DNA of 45,890 nt from Paenibacillus hemerocallicola (GCF_006265175.1 NZ_VDCQ01000077.1:355-46244), one strand, 5' to 3'; counted from the first letter of the stretch, positions 8,421 to 18,299 are shown. Translations and numbers: made by a program. Notes: generated from the letters alone by a model not told the origin.

Positions 8421-8458
8421 CCGCACTTAAGAAAAATAATGGCTTAAGGAGTTGGAGT

Positions 8459-9403
8459 ATGGCTTATTTGCTCGATCCGATCGCTTTTTCGCTGGGGCCG
8501 ATATCGGTGCACTGGTACGGGATCATACTGGGCTCGGCGGCGCTGGTAGGGCTGTGGCTCGCGGTCATGGAAGGGAAGCGGTTCGGAATCTCTCCCGATT
8601 TCTTCATGGATCTGCTGCTGATCGGAGTTCCTTCCGCAATTATCGGAGCCCGTCTGTATTACGTCGCGTTCAAGTGGGATGCATACAAAAACAATTTATT
8701 GGAAATATTTCAAATCTGGCACGGAGGCATCGCGATCTACGGGGCGCTCATCGGAGCCATTATAGCCGGCTATATTTATTTTCGCCGAAAGGGCTATAAT
8801 TTCTGGAGAATCGTGGATATTTGCGCGCCTTCGCTTATCGTCGGGCAAATGATCGGCAGGTGGGGCAATTTCGTCAACCAGGAAGCGCATGGGGGGCCCG
8901 TGTCCGAGACGTTCCTGCGCGACACTTTGCATTTGCCGAACTGGATCACCGATCAGATGTATATCGGCGGCCTGTTTTACCATCCGACGTTTTTGTATGA
9001 ATCGCTCTGGAACTTGGCCGGCCTGCTCGTACTGCTTTGGCTGCGCCGCCGTCCGTTTCTCCGTTCCGGCGAGTTGTTTTTCAGTTATTTTATTTGGTAT
9101 TCGATCGGCCGGTTTTTCATCGAGGGGCTGCGCACGGACAGCTTGGCTTTCACGGCGCCGTCTTGGCTCGCTTCCTTGATCAATGGCCTTTGGTCGCCGA
9201 TGAACGTGATGTTTGAGGCGGGCTCGATGGATTACGGCAATGTCCGCATTTCGCAGCTGCTGGCGATTCTTATTATAATAGCCGCGGTTGTACTGATTAT
9301 CGTGCGCCGTAAAAAGGGATGGGCGTCGGAGCGTTATTCCGATCCGATCCGTTCGACGAAAACGACGGCTATTTCTACCTCGGAAGCGGGCGAGGGCATT
9401 TGA
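8459..9403 (+). CDS. lgt: Phosphatidylglycerol-prolipoprotein diacylglyceryl transferase
   Basis: This 314-residue membrane enzyme attaches diacylglycerol to the lipobox cysteine of prolipoproteins such as the solute-binding protein encoded at 27590-28933. It has about seven hydrophobic segments, the active-site region [14 protein letters not shown], and the Lgt signature [14 protein letters not shown], where family members usually have GR.GNF.N.E..G. The C-terminal tail is charged and slightly longer than usual. The ATG at 8459 has AAGGAG about 8 nt upstream. It follows hprK by 38 nt and precedes ppaX, the conserved order in Bacilli. Confidence 0.96.
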   Translation: MAYLLDPIAFSLGPISVHWYGIILGSAALVGLWLAVMEGKRFGISPDFFMDLLLIGVPSAIIGARLYYVAFKWDAYKNNLLEIFQIWHGGIAIYGALIGAIIAGYIYFRRKGYNFWRIVDICAPSLIVGQMIGRWGNFVNQEAHGGPVSETFLRDTLHLPNWITDQMYIGGLFYHPTFLYESLWNLAGLLVLLWLRRRPFLRSGELFFSYFIWYSIGRFFIEGLRTDSLAFTAPSWLASLINGLWSPMNVMFEAGSMDYGNVRISQLLAILIIIAAVVLIIVRRKKGWASERYSDPIRSTKTTAISTSEAGEGI

Positions 9404-9440
9404 GCCCGCTGCCTATAACGACCAGGGAGGATTTGATACA

Positions 9441-10079
9441 TTGGCAATCACGACAGTATTATTCGACTTGGACGGCACGATTGTCGACACGAACGAGCTG
9501 ATCATTCAGTCGTTTCTGCATACATTGGAAGGCGAGACGGAGCTGCCGTACACGAGGGAGCGAATCGTCCCCCATATGGGCTATCCGCTCCTGGAGCAGC
9601 TGCGTTTTTTTACGGGCAAAGAACAGGTGGACGAGCTGGCGGTCAAGTACCGGAAATTCAACCTGGACAAGCATGACGAGCTGGTCGCGGAATTTCCCAA
9701 CGTTCGCGAGGTGCTGGCCGAGCTGCAGCGCAGAAATATCCGGATGGGCGTCGTGACGAACAAAATGCGAATTACGACGCTAATGGGACTTAAACTATGC
9801 GGACTCGATTCTTATATGGAGACGCTCGTTACGATAGACGACGTTGTAAGGGGAAAGCCTGACCCCGAAGCGGTATTGAAGGCGCTCGAGCAGATGAAGG
9901 CCGATCCCGGGGAAGCTCTTATGGTCGGAGACAGCCAGTACGATATTATCGCGGGCCGGGACGCCGGAGTAAAGACGGTCGGAGTATCCTGGTCGCTGAA
10001 GGGCGAAGACCATTTGCGCACGTTCCGGCCGGATTATGTCATTCGCGATATGAGGGACCTGCTGGAAATCGTCGGATAA
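9441..10079 (+). CDS. ppaX: Pyrophosphatase PpaX (HAD family)
   Basis: This 212-residue HAD hydrolase has motif [13 protein letters not shown], motif II VTNK, KPDPEAV, and motif [10 protein letters not shown]. In B. subtilis PpaX hydrolyses the pyrophosphate produced when HprK dephosphorylates P-Ser-HPr, which explains the linkage to hprK. The start is TTG at 9441, with GGGAGGA about 9 nt upstream; no ATG fits and the family N-terminus ([11 protein letters not shown]) begins right after it. It lies 37 nt after lgt. Confidence 0.93.
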   Translation: MAITTVLFDLDGTIVDTNELIIQSFLHTLEGETELPYTRERIVPHMGYPLLEQLRFFTGKEQVDELAVKYRKFNLDKHDELVAEFPNVREVLAELQRRNIRMGVVTNKMRITTLMGLKLCGLDSYMETLVTIDDVVRGKPDPEAVLKALEQMKADPGEALMVGDSQYDIIAGRDAGVKTVGVSWSLKGEDHLRTFRPDYVIRDMRDLLEIVG

Positions 10080-10093
10080 AGAGGGATCGGACA

Positions 10094-10582
10094 GTGAGAC
10101 GAACGGAACGGTACCCGGTCGAAGGGCCGAATGCGCTCTGGCAAATTTACAAGACGGTCAGCAAATGGAAATCGGTTCGGAACTTTATATGCATCCAGTT
10201 TACCCGCTATTGTCCTTCGCTGCCGGTGAAAAACTGGGTTTACCGCAACGTCCTCCGCATGGAAGTAGGGGAGAATTCGGCTTTCGCGCTGATGGTGATG
10301 GTAGACGTCTTCTTCCCGCACAAAATCCACGTAGGCTCGAACTCGATTATCGGCTACAATACGACGATTTTGGCTCATGAATATTTGATACGGGAATACA
10401 GGCTTGGAGACGTACATATCGGCTCGAACGTCATGATCGGCGCCAACACGACCATACTGCCGGGTGTCACGATCGGCGACGGCGCCGTCGTGGGAGCGGG
10501 CTCCGTCGTTCATCGCGACGTAGAGCCCGGCAGTTTCGTGGCGGGCAATCCGCTGCAGGTGATACGCAGGGCGGGGGAGTAG
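10094..10582 (+). CDS. Left-handed beta-helix acyltransferase (YvoF-like)
   Basis: This 162-residue protein carries hexapeptide repeats of the LbetaH fold: [44 protein letters not shown], then [15 protein letters not shown], the usual end of maltose/galactoside-type O-acetyltransferases. The N-terminal region ([21 protein letters not shown]) resembles B. subtilis YvoF, which occupies the same position after ppaX. The acceptor substrate is not known. The start is GTG at 10094 with AGAGGGAT upstream; it lies 14 nt after ppaX and so is in the same operon. Confidence 0.87.
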   Translation: MRRTERYPVEGPNALWQIYKTVSKWKSVRNFICIQFTRYCPSLPVKNWVYRNVLRMEVGENSAFALMVMVDVFFPHKIHVGSNSIIGYNTTILAHEYLIREYRLGDVHIGSNVMIGANTTILPGVTIGDGAVVGAGSVVHRDVEPGSFVAGNPLQVIRRAGE

Positions 10583-10979
10583 GGGAAGGGCCATACTCTT
10601 GCCGAATCTCCCCCGCTTGCGGACAATCGCCGACATTAAACGGTTTTTTCCTGCAGGCCTTTGGCCTAACCCCTTAACGACCTTCCTTCGATAGTGATCC
10701 AGGCATATCAATCCTCTGCACGATTGTCCCCTCTCGGCCTTCTGTGAATTACAACTGCAAAATCCCCTTATCGAAGTAGAAAACAATTTGTAAAGGCGAT
10801 TGACGGTGCGGTAGCCTCATGGTAAACTTACAAATACATTCTTTATTTAGGTAGTATGGTAGCATGGTGTCGCTTTAATGCGATGAAGAATCTGTCCCAT
10901 AGGTCGGATGCGGGACCGCTATATGCGAACCCGAACCATGAAATGCCGTACGGAATCGATGTCAAGAACGGGGTGCCTC
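10583..10979 (+). other. 397-nt intergenic region before hisZ
   Basis: No gene is visible on either strand; long minus-strand reading frames here are shadows. It contains a small palindrome AGGCCTTTGGCCT near 10655, a clear promoter (10800-10828) and a leader of about 145 nt with several short complementary segments (TCGC/GCGA near 10871-10885, GTCCC/GGGAC near 10894-10917). No T-box consensus or his leader peptide could be recognised. Confidence 0.6.
10800..10828 (+). promoter_or_regulatory. Promoter of the histidine operon
   Basis: TTGACG (10800-10805) and TAAACT (10823-10828) are separated by exactly 17 nt. The first gene start, hisZ, is about 150 nt downstream, leaving a long leader. Confidence 0.65.
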
Positions 10980-12185
10980 ATGTCGAAACCGAAAGTTTTT
11001 GAAAAGCCGCCCGGCGTCAAGGATTATTTGCCGGATACGGTCGCCAAGCTGCGGCGCATAGAAACGAACGTGCTGGATTGCATGCAAAAGTGGGGGTACC
11101 GGCAAATCATTACTCCCACTTTGGAATATTACGATACCGTCGGGGTGGCCAGCTCCACGACCGACCGGAAGCTGTTCAAGCTGCTGGACAAGAAGGGAAC
11201 GACGGTAGTGCTGCGCTCGGACGTAACGGCTCCGATCGCCCGCGTCGTCGCTTCTTTATTGAAGGATCAGCCGTTTCCGTTGAGGCTTTCCTACCATTCC
11301 AACGTATTTCGCGCATTCGAGGACGAGGCGGGGCGGGAAGCGGAGTTTTTCCAGACCGGCGTCGAGCTGGTCGGGGATCCTTCCGCCGACGCGGACGCGG
11401 AAGTGGTGGCACTGGCCATCGCCAGCTTGAAGGCGGCGGGCATTCGCCATTTCAAAATTGCGCTCGGTCACGTCGGCTTCCTGAACGGTTTGTTCCAGGA
11501 GGCGCTGCCCGACCGGCAGGACGAGCAAAGCGCTCTCAAGGAGCGGCTGCTGCAGCGGGATCATGTCGGATACCGGGATCTGCTGCGCAAATACGAATTG
11601 AGCGATTCCGTAGGCCGGGAGTTGGAAGGCATATTGCGGCTGCGCGGCGGGCAGGAAATATGCGAGCAGGCGCGGAGCTTGTCGCGTGACCGGATGGCTC
11701 AAGAGGCGATTCAGCATTTGTGCCAAGTGTGGGACGTGCTCGAGGCATATGGCGTAAGCGAGCATGTGCTGATCGACCTGACGATGATCGGGGATTTTAC
11801 GTACTATACCGGAATGACCTTCGAGGGTTATGCCGCCGATCTCGGCTTCCCCGTATGCAGCGGGGGACGCTACGACAATTTGCTGAAGCAATTCGACCGT
11901 CCGGCGGCGGCGACCGGCTTCGCGCTCAAGACGAACCGGATGCTGGAGGTGGCGGATGTGGAAGAGACCCCGGAGCCGTATCGGGTGCTCGTCCTGTATG
12001 TTCCCGGCCAAGCGAAAGAAGCGCTGGCTTGCGCTCAGGGGTTGCGCGCCCGGGACAACATTATCGTCGAGACGACGCGGGTCGATACCGATGCCGCGGA
12101 AGCGGGCGCCGGCGCACGGCTGCTGGACGTCGCGCGGAATAAAGCGGACGCGTCCGGGTACGACGAAGTGATCGAGTTCGGCTGA
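10980..12185 (+). CDS. hisZ: ATP phosphoribosyltransferase regulatory subunit
   Basis: HisZ is a catalytically inactive relative of histidyl-tRNA synthetase that partners short-form HisG and gives it histidine feedback control. The 401-residue product starts [20 protein letters not shown], has the class II synthetase-like core ([29 protein letters not shown]) and the [12 protein letters not shown] block. The ATG at 10980 is preferred because family similarity begins there; an in-frame ATG 24 codons upstream would add an arginine-rich segment with no similarity. It is the first gene of the his operon, 17 nt before hisG. Its presence predicts that HisG is the short form, which it is. Confidence 0.93.
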   Translation: MSKPKVFEKPPGVKDYLPDTVAKLRRIETNVLDCMQKWGYRQIITPTLEYYDTVGVASSTTDRKLFKLLDKKGTTVVLRSDVTAPIARVVASLLKDQPFPLRLSYHSNVFRAFEDEAGREAEFFQTGVELVGDPSADADAEVVALAIASLKAAGIRHFKIALGHVGFLNGLFQEALPDRQDEQSALKERLLQRDHVGYRDLLRKYELSDSVGRELEGILRLRGGQEICEQARSLSRDRMAQEAIQHLCQVWDVLEAYGVSEHVLIDLTMIGDFTYYTGMTFEGYAADLGFPVCSGGRYDNLLKQFDRPAAATGFALKTNRMLEVADVEETPEPYRVLVLYVPGQAKEALACAQGLRARDNIIVETTRVDTDAAEAGAGARLLDVARNKADASGYDEVIEFG

Positions 12186-12202
12186 AGGAAAGGATGGTAA
12201 CG

Positions 12203-12841
12203 ATGGAAGACCTGTTGAAAGTGGCGATTCCGAAAGGAAGAATCGTCAAGCATATACATCGGCTGTTTCAGGCTGCGGGACTGCCCTTGCCGGAAGACTT
12301 GGACGACTCGCGGAAATTTATCGTTCCCGTTCACGAGATGGGCATGGAATTTATCGTGGCGAAGCCGGCCGACGTTCCGACTTATGTGGAGTACGGAGTC
12401 GCCGATATCGGAATAGCCGGCAAAGATGTGATGATGGAAGAAAACCGCAACGTGTACGAGCTGCTCGACCTGGGCATCGCCCGCTGCAGATTTTCCGTCA
12501 TCGGGCTGCCGGACTGGAAGCCGGTGCTGAACCCGCGCGTGGCGAGCAAATTTCCGAATGTCGCCTCGCAATATTTCCGCGAAAAAGGGCAGCAGGTCGA
12601 AGTGATCAAGCTGAACGGCAACGTCGAGCTGGCCCCGCTGATCGGCCTTGCCGACCGAATCGTAGACTTGGTCGAGACGGGCAACACGATACGCGAGAAC
12701 GGCTTGGTCGAGCTGGAGAAAATAGCCGATATTACGAGCCGGCTCATTGCCAACCGGGTCAGCTACCGGATGAAAAACGGCGCCGTCCAGCAGCTATGCG
12801 ACCGGCTGCAGTCGGCGATTACCGCCGCTGGCGCGAGATGA
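12203..12841 (+). CDS. hisG: ATP phosphoribosyltransferase, short form
   Basis: HisG catalyses the first step of histidine synthesis, joining ATP and PRPP. The 212-residue product lacks the C-terminal regulatory domain of long HisG and so depends on HisZ. Motifs include [25 protein letters not shown], and the PRPP-binding region [18 protein letters not shown]. The ATG at 12203 has AAAGGA about 8 nt upstream; an ATG three codons earlier lies inside that ribosome site. It is followed by hisD 19 nt later. Confidence 0.95.
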   Translation: MEDLLKVAIPKGRIVKHIHRLFQAAGLPLPEDLDDSRKFIVPVHEMGMEFIVAKPADVPTYVEYGVADIGIAGKDVMMEENRNVYELLDLGIARCRFSVIGLPDWKPVLNPRVASKFPNVASQYFREKGQQVEVIKLNGNVELAPLIGLADRIVDLVETGNTIRENGLVELEKIADITSRLIANRVSYRMKNGAVQQLCDRLQSAITAAGAR

Positions 12842-12860
12842 ACGGGAGGCAAGGACACGA

Positions 12861-14153
12861 ATGCGGATTATAAAAGCGAACGAATTCAAGCTGGCGCGCG
12901 AAGTGGAATACGGCACTCCCGAGCAGAACAAAACCGTGAGCGACATTCTCGAACGCGTACGCACGGAAGGCGACGCCGCCGTGCTGCGGTTTACCGAGAG
13001 CTTCGATAAAGTAAAGCTGGAAGCCGGCCAGCTCCGTGTAACGGAACAAGAAATAACGGCCGCGTACGACCGCGTCGAGCCGCGCTTCATCGAGGCGCTG
13101 CGCCGGGCGGCGGCGAATATCCGCAGCTTCCACGAGAAGCAGAAGCGCAACTCTTGGATGGATGTGCAGCCGGACGGCACGACGCTCGGTCAAATCATCC
13201 GACCGCTGCGCCGCGTCGGGCTGTATGTGCCCGGAGGCAAGGCGGCGTATCCTTCATCCGTACTGATGAATGCGATTCCGGCACAGGTGGCGGGCGTACC
13301 CGAGATCGTCATGGTCACCCCGGCGTCTACGGGAGGCAAGGAAGGAATCGATCCCTACATTTTGGTGGCCGCGGCCGAAGCCGGCATCCGCGAAATGTAC
13401 CGGGTCGGAGGGGCGCAAGCGGTAGCGGCGCTCGCCTACGGAACGGAAACGATTCCGCCGGTCGATAAAATCGTCGGCCCCGGCAATATATACGTAGCGC
13501 TGGCCAAACGGTACGTATATGGCGTAGTCGATATCGACAGCATCGCGGGACCGAGCGAAATTCTCGTACTTGCGGACGACAGCGCAGACCCGTCGTATAT
13601 TGCCGCCGACCTGCTGTCGCAAGCGGAGCACGACGAGATGGCCTCGGCCATCCTCGTCACGACCTCGCGGCCGCTTGCCGAGGCGGTGCTCGCGGAAGTG
13701 GAGACCCAACTGGCGACACTCCCGCGCAAAGAAATCGCGGAGAAGTCGATCCGGGAGCGCGGCGCGATACTGCTGGCCGACAGCGAGGTCGAAGCCGTCG
13801 CCACGTCGAACCGGCTTGCTCCGGAGCATTTGGAGCTGCTCGTCCGGGAGCCGTTCGGCTGGCTCGGCCGGATCGAGAATGCCGGCGCCATTTTCCTCGG
13901 CCCTTACAGCTCGGAGCCGGTCGGCGACTATTTTGCCGGCCCCAACCATATATTGCCGACCAACGGCACGGCGCGATTCTCATCGCCGCTGAGTGTCGAC
14001 GATTTTCTGAAAAAATCGAGCGTCATCCACTACAGCAAGGAAGCGCTGCTGCGTGACGGCGAAGACATTATGACACTGGCCAAGCACGAGGGACTGGATG
14101 CCCACGCCAGAGCGATTCAAGTCCGACTGGAAAAGGAAGGGGAGCGAACATGA
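12861..14153 (+). CDS. hisD: Histidinol dehydrogenase
   Basis: This 430-residue zinc enzyme performs the last two oxidations, histidinol to histidine. The family signature is present ([18 protein letters not shown]) with [14 protein letters not shown] and the zinc/active-site segment [27 protein letters not shown] is the conserved nucleotide-side block. The ATG at 12861 has GGGAGG upstream. The stop overlaps the hisB start in ATGA, implying coupled translation. Confidence 0.96.
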   Translation: MRIIKANEFKLAREVEYGTPEQNKTVSDILERVRTEGDAAVLRFTESFDKVKLEAGQLRVTEQEITAAYDRVEPRFIEALRRAAANIRSFHEKQKRNSWMDVQPDGTTLGQIIRPLRRVGLYVPGGKAAYPSSVLMNAIPAQVAGVPEIVMVTPASTGGKEGIDPYILVAAAEAGIREMYRVGGAQAVAALAYGTETIPPVDKIVGPGNIYVALAKRYVYGVVDIDSIAGPSEILVLADDSADPSYIAADLLSQAEHDEMASAILVTTSRPLAEAVLAEVETQLATLPRKEIAEKSIRERGAILLADSEVEAVATSNRLAPEHLELLVREPFGWLGRIENAGAIFLGPYSSEPVGDYFAGPNHILPTNGTARFSSPLSVDDFLKKSSVIHYSKEALLRDGEDIMTLAKHEGLDAHARAIQVRLEKEGERT

Positions 14154-14758
14154 GCGAAACGGCAAACCGCCCGGCCCGTACGGCCGGCATCGATCGGAAA
14201 ACGAATGAAACGAACATCAAGCTGTCGTTGAACGTGGACGGCACCGGCAAATCGGAGATCGCGACCGACGTGCACTTTATGAATCATATGCTCGACCTGT
14301 TCACGAAGCACGGCCAGTTCGATCTCCGCGTGGAAGCCGAAGGGGATATCGAGATCGACGATCACCATACGACCGAGGACATCGGCATCTGTCTCGGACA
14401 GGCGCTGCGCGAAGCGCTCGGCGACAAGCGCGGCATCAAGCGGTACGCGAACGTGTTCGTGCCGATGGACGAAGCGTTGGCGCAGGTGGCGATCGACATC
14501 AGCAACAGGCCGCATCTCGAATACCGGGCGGAGTTTCCGTCGGCGCAGGTGGGAAGCTTCACGACCGAGCTCGTACACGAGTTTCTATGGAAATTTGCCT
14601 TAGAGGCGCGCATTACGCTGCACGTGATCGTCCACTATGGCCGCAACACTCACCATATGGTGGAGGCGATATTCAAAGCGCTGGGCCGGGCTCTCGACGA
14701 GGCGACCTCGATCGATCCGCGCGTGCAGGGCGTTCCTTCCACGAAGGGAGTGCTCTGA
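14150..14758 (+). CDS. hisB: Imidazoleglycerol-phosphate dehydratase
   Basis: This 202-residue manganese enzyme dehydrates imidazole glycerol phosphate. It shows the duplicated metal-binding motifs: [18 protein letters not shown] with [14 protein letters not shown], and later [19 protein letters not shown]. It is the monofunctional form, without the phosphatase domain of enterobacteria. An N-terminal extension of about 15 residues precedes the conserved core. It overlaps hisD by 4 nt and is followed by hisH after 3 nt. Confidence 0.96.
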   Translation: MSETANRPARTAGIDRKTNETNIKLSLNVDGTGKSEIATDVHFMNHMLDLFTKHGQFDLRVEAEGDIEIDDHHTTEDIGICLGQALREALGDKRGIKRYANVFVPMDEALAQVAIDISNRPHLEYRAEFPSAQVGSFTTELVHEFLWKFALEARITLHVIVHYGRNTHHMVEAIFKALGRALDEATSIDPRVQGVPSTKGVL

Positions 14759-14761
14759 CGC

Positions 14762-15364
14762 GTGATCGCCATCATCGATTACGGCATGGGGAATTTGCAC
14801 AGCGTAAGCAAGGCGGTCGAACGTCTCGGGTACGATGCGCTCGTAACGTCGAATCCGGACGAAATCATGGCCGCCGACGGCGCCATTTTGCCGGGTGTCG
14901 GAGCGTTCGGGGATGCGATGGACAACCTGCGCGAGACCGGATTGAAGGATACGGTATTGCGCTATGCGGAAAGCGGCAAGCCGCTGCTCGGCATTTGTCT
15001 CGGCATGCAGCTGCTGTTCGCGGAGAGCGAGGAGCATGGCAAGCATGAAGGACTGAACCTGCTTCCCGGCAAAGTGATCCGCTTCCGCGGCCCTTACAAG
15101 GTGCCGCATATGGGGTGGAACAAGCTGTCGTTCCGCAAAGCCTCTCCGCTCCTGGACGGCTTGGAGGAAGGGCACGTCTATTTCGTCCATTCGTATCATG
15201 CGATTCCGGAACAGACGGCCGACCTGCTGGCCACGACCGATTACTACCAGGCGGTTACCGCCATAGTCGGCCGCAATAACGTGTACGGCATGCAGTTTCA
15301 TCCGGAGAAGAGCGGCGAGCTGGGCATGCGGCTGTTGGAGCGGTTTTTGACGCTGTGCCGTTGA
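14762..15364 (+). CDS. hisH: Imidazole glycerol phosphate synthase, glutamine amidotransferase subunit
   Basis: HisH hydrolyses glutamine and passes ammonia to HisF. The 200-residue product has the class I triad: Cys79 in GICLGMQLLF, and His180/Glu182 in GMQFHPEKSG. The N-terminus IAIIDYGMGNLHSV is typical. The start is GTG at 14762, 3 nt after the hisB stop. In most Bacilli hisA would follow; here a 147-nt noncoding gap leads straight to hisF. Confidence 0.96.
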   Translation: MIAIIDYGMGNLHSVSKAVERLGYDALVTSNPDEIMAADGAILPGVGAFGDAMDNLRETGLKDTVLRYAESGKPLLGICLGMQLLFAESEEHGKHEGLNLLPGKVIRFRGPYKVPHMGWNKLSFRKASPLLDGLEEGHVYFVHSYHAIPEQTADLLATTDYYQAVTAIVGRNNVYGMQFHPEKSGELGMRLLERFLTLCR

Positions 15365-15511
15365 AATCGCCGACACTTATCGGACAATCCGCCGGGGAGC
15401 CTTCTATCTAGAAGGTTTCTCCGACTATAGGCAAAGCGTTGTATACGGGCGGCGGCACGTCGAGAGAAGCAGGCGGCACGCCGACAGAAGGAAACCGGGG
15501 GAGAAGCGCGT
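15365..15511 (+). other. hisH-hisF gap where hisA is normally found
   Basis: No reading frame with HisA motifs is present. The gap holds a hairpin at 15396-15422 (CCTTCTA-TC-TAGAAGG flanked by GGAG/CTCC with a TTT bulge, no T run after it) and two tandem 21-nt near-identical repeats (15451-15471 and 15472-15492, three mismatches) just before the hisF ribosome site. Confidence 0.7.
15451..15492 (+). repeat. Tandem 21-nt repeat before hisF
   Basis: Two adjacent copies both start GGCGGCACG and share the pattern GGCGGCACG-n-CGA-n-AGAAG-n-A, differing at three positions. Seen directly in the sequence. Confidence 0.75.
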
Positions 15512-16270
15512 ATGTTAGCGAAACGTATCATACCTTGTCTGGACGTCAAGGACGGGCGAGTCGTAAAAGGCGTAAATTTCGTCAATTTGCGCGATGCGGG
15601 GGATCCCGTCGAGCTGGCGGCCGCTTATGACAAGGAAGGCGCCGACGAGCTCGTCTTCCTGGACATATCGGCTTCGTTCGAAGGACGGGCGACGATGGTA
15701 GAGGTCGTGAAGAAGACGGCCGGGGAGATCACGATCCCGTTCACCGTCGGCGGGGGCATTTCCAGCGTGGACGATATGAAGCGGCTGCTTCGGGCGGGCG
15801 CGGACAAGATCGGCATTAACACCGCGGCGGTCAAAAATCCGCGCCTGGTAGCCGACGGAGCGGCCAAGTTCGGCTCCCAGTGCATCGTCGTGGCGATCGA
15901 CGCCAAATTTAACGTTGACTGGGACGAATGGGAAGTGTACACCCATGGCGGACGCAACGCGACCGGCATCAAGGCGCTCGAATGGGCGCAGCAGGTCGAG
16001 GGGCTCGGCGCGGGCGAAATTTTGCTGACGAGCATGGACGCCGACGGGACGAAGGACGGCTTCGATCTGAAGCTGACGCGCGCCGTGTCGGAAAGCTTGA
16101 GCATCCCGGTCATCGCTTCGGGCGGAGCGGGGCGCAAGGAGCATTTCCATGATGTGTTCACGCAAGGAAAGGCCGACGCAGGTCTGGCCGCGACGATTTT
16201 CCACTATAAGGAAATGACGATAGAGGAAGTCAAGCAAGATTTGAAGAGCAAAGGGGTGGAGATACGATGA
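15512..16270 (+). CDS. hisF: Imidazole glycerol phosphate synthase, cyclase subunit
   Basis: This 252-residue TIM barrel makes imidazole glycerol phosphate and AICAR from PRFAR and ammonia from HisH. The paired catalytic aspartates are visible in [12 protein letters not shown] and VVAIDAKFN; phosphate-binding loops are FTVGGGISS and VIASGGAG. It is HisF, not HisA, by the N-terminus [15 protein letters not shown] and by [10 protein letters not shown]. The ATG at 15512 has GGGGGAG upstream. The stop overlaps hisIE in ATGA. Confidence 0.96.
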   Translation: MLAKRIIPCLDVKDGRVVKGVNFVNLRDAGDPVELAAAYDKEGADELVFLDISASFEGRATMVEVVKKTAGEITIPFTVGGGISSVDDMKRLLRAGADKIGINTAAVKNPRLVADGAAKFGSQCIVVAIDAKFNVDWDEWEVYTHGGRNATGIKALEWAQQVEGLGAGEILLTSMDADGTKDGFDLKLTRAVSESLSIPVIASGGAGRKEHFHDVFTQGKADAGLAATIFHYKEMTIEEVKQDLKSKGVEIR

Positions 16271-16956
16271 GCGAACAAACGTTCGAAAGTCTGGCGGAAG
16301 CGGTCAAATGGGACGGACAAGCACTCGTGCCGGCTATCGTGCAGGATGCAGTCAGCAAAGAAGTGCTCATGCTCGCCTATATGAATCGGGAATCGCTGCG
16401 GTTGACGCTCGAATCCGGGGAAACGTGGTTCTGGAGCCGTTCCCGCTCCGAGCTGTGGCACAAGGGCGCGACCAGCGGACATATCCAGAAGGTGCGCTCG
16501 CTCCGCTACGATTGCGACGGCGACACACTGCTCGTTCAAGTCGAGCAAACCGGTCCCGCTTGCCATACCGGCGCATACAGCTGCTTCTACAACGAAGCCG
16601 TTGTCGGGGATGGAATCTCCGGCGGGTCGAAGCAGACCGCGGGCCGGTTCGATATTCTCGAGAAGCTGGAGGCGATTATCGCCCAGCGCGACGCGGAACG
16701 CCCAGAGGGGGCTTACACGACGTACTTGTTCGAGAAGGGCGTCGACAAAATTTTGAAGAAGGTCGGGGAGGAAGCGGGCGAGGTGATCATCGCCGCCAAA
16801 AACCGCAGCCACGAGGAGCTTCGCTACGAGGCTAGCGACCTGATCTTCCATCTGTTGGTACTGCTGCGCGAGCAGAAGCTGCCGCTCGACGACATAATGG
16901 CGGAACTGGCGCGCCGTCATTTGAAGCAAAAAAGCGAGTATGCGATCAGCGATTGA
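16267..16956 (+). CDS. hisI: Bifunctional phosphoribosyl-AMP cyclohydrolase / phosphoribosyl-ATP pyrophosphatase
   Basis: This 229-residue HisIE fusion performs steps two and three of the pathway. The HisI part (1-125) has the zinc/magnesium motif [13 protein letters not shown] and [13 protein letters not shown]; the HisE part (135-229) has [20 protein letters not shown] and [12 protein letters not shown]. It overlaps hisF by 4 nt and is the last gene of the operon, followed by a strong terminator. Confidence 0.96.
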   Translation: MSEQTFESLAEAVKWDGQALVPAIVQDAVSKEVLMLAYMNRESLRLTLESGETWFWSRSRSELWHKGATSGHIQKVRSLRYDCDGDTLLVQVEQTGPACHTGAYSCFYNEAVVGDGISGGSKQTAGRFDILEKLEAIIAQRDAERPEGAYTTYLFEKGVDKILKKVGEEAGEVIIAAKNRSHEELRYEASDLIFHLLVLLREQKLPLDDIMAELARRHLKQKSEYAISD

Positions 16957-16975
16957 CTCGTCGGATAACGATCCA

Positions 16976-17021
16976 AGATCCGCCATCGTCCCACTCAGAG
17001 GAACGACGGCGGGTCTTTTTT
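16976..17021 (+). terminator. Terminator of the histidine operon
   Basis: Long stem AGATCCGCCATCGT / ACGACGGCGGGTCT with two G-T pairs, followed by TTTTTT, 20 nt after the hisI stop. Confidence 0.9.
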
Positions 17022-17140
17022 GGCTCGGGTTAATCCAAGTACTGGCATAATGCTGCTGTAAAAATGGGATCGCTCTCCGTCGGCTGCTGTATATACGGGT
17101 CACTTTGTGACGAATTCATGAAAAGCGGGTCGGAATCCTT

Positions 17141-17168
17141 TTGAAAAAACATGTCGAAGGAGTATAAT
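17141..17168 (+). promoter_or_regulatory. Promoter of the PRPP synthase gene
   Basis: TTGAAA (17141-17146) and a perfect TATAAT (17163-17168) are separated by 16 nt. The leader to the ATG at 17263 is about 90 nt and contains AGTCAAGTCAAG repeats but no recognised riboswitch. Together with the his terminator this accounts for the 306-nt gap between hisI and this gene. Confidence 0.75.
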
Positions 17169-17262
17169 AAGCTTGGACAACTTTATGAAGTTACCGAGTC
17201 AAGTCAAGTTAAGGTTTTGTTGAACCGTGCTGAGAGGCTTTAACCATTTTTAGGAGGTAACC

Positions 17263-18213
17263 ATGTACAAGGACAATTGTAAAATTTTTTCCGGATCGTC
17301 CAATCCGAAGCTGGCGGAGCGCATTTGCGCCGAGTTGGGAATTCCTCTCGGGCAAATCAAGCTGTCGCGCTTCAAGAGCGGCGAGATCTACTGCCTGTTC
17401 GAAGAGTCGGTCCGAAATTGCGACGTCTTCCTGGTGCAGACTTTCTCGCATCCGATCAACGACCACTTCGTAGAGCTTCTCGTCATGATCGATGCGGCCA
17501 AGCGGGCATCCGCGAGAACGATCAACCTTGTCATCCCGTACTATGGTTATTCCAGACAGGAACGCAAAGCCGCGCCGCGCGAACCGATTTCCGCCAAGCT
17601 CGTAGCCGATTTGCTCACGACGGCGGGAGCCAACAGCATTTTGACGGTAGATTTGCACGCACCCGCCATTCAAGGGTTCTTCAATATACCGGTTAACCAT
17701 ATGACTTCACTCGACTTGATCAGCGACTATATCCGCAACAAAAAGATTAAAAACCCGGTCGTCGTCTCGCCGGATGCCGGACGTGCCACAACCGCCGAAA
17801 ACTTGGCCAACATCCTGAACGCGCCGTTCGCGATCATGATCAAAAAGCGCCACGCGCATAACGAAGCGACGATCACGCACGTGATCGGGGACGTCGAAGG
17901 CCGGACGCCGATCATTATCGAAGATATGATCGATACGGGGAATACGATCGTCAAAGTCGTGGAAGGGCTAAAGGATAGAGGGGCCGAGGACAGCTTCGTC
18001 TGCGCGACCCATCCCGTGTTCTCCGGGCCGGCGCTGCAGCGTCTCGACCACCCGAACATCCAGGAAGTCGTCATTACCGACTCGATCGCCTTGCCGAACG
18101 GACATCCGGAACGGTTCAAGGTGTTGTCTCTGGCGCATTTGTTCTCCGACGCGATCCGCATTATCATCGACGGCGGTTCGATCAGCACGCTGTTCAAATA
18201 CGGCGGCGTATAA
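17263..18213 (+). CDS. Ribose-phosphate pyrophosphokinase (PRPP synthase) paralogue
   Basis: This 316-residue protein belongs to the PRPP synthase family, which makes PRPP, the first substrate of HisG. Family features: KIFSGSSNPKLAERI, PYYGYSRQERK, DLHAPAIQGFF, IIIEDMIDTGNTIV (PRPP loop) and CATHPVFSGPAL. It differs from the usual housekeeping enzyme at key loops: SPDAGRATTAE where most have SPDHGGVTRA, and IKKRHAHNE where most have the catalytic-loop KRR. The ATG at 17263 has TAGGAGGT about 7 nt upstream. Its placement right after the his operon with its own promoter suggests a dedicated or second PRPP supply, but it could have altered regulation or partial function. I leave the symbol empty because a canonical prs is expected elsewhere. 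Confidence 0.88.
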   Translation: MYKDNCKIFSGSSNPKLAERICAELGIPLGQIKLSRFKSGEIYCLFEESVRNCDVFLVQTFSHPINDHFVELLVMIDAAKRASARTINLVIPYYGYSRQERKAAPREPISAKLVADLLTTAGANSILTVDLHAPAIQGFFNIPVNHMTSLDLISDYIRNKKIKNPVVVSPDAGRATTAENLANILNAPFAIMIKKRHAHNEATITHVIGDVEGRTPIIIEDMIDTGNTIVKVVEGLKDRGAEDSFVCATHPVFSGPALQRLDHPNIQEVVITDSIALPNGHPERFKVLSLAHLFSDAIRIIIDGGSISTLFKYGGV

Positions 18214-18299
18214 GCGCCGGCTGTCTGAAAACCGCTTCGGTCCCCGGCGGCCGCGCATCGCGACATTGCCGCAAAGCAGTAGGTAATCCAAACGATGTG

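Noticed and set aside
10034-10786. Minus-strand frame over yvoF and the hisZ upstream region
   Set aside because: Overlaps the clearly coding acetyltransferase repeats and has no family motifs; the intergenic part looks noncoding.
10830-10979. T-box riboswitch before the his operon
   Set aside because: The conserved T-box sequence (AGGGTGGNACCGCG type) and a terminator/antiterminator pair were not found.
15396-15422. Terminator between hisH and hisF
   Set aside because: The hairpin is good but no T run follows, and hisF has no visible promoter, so the operon probably continues.
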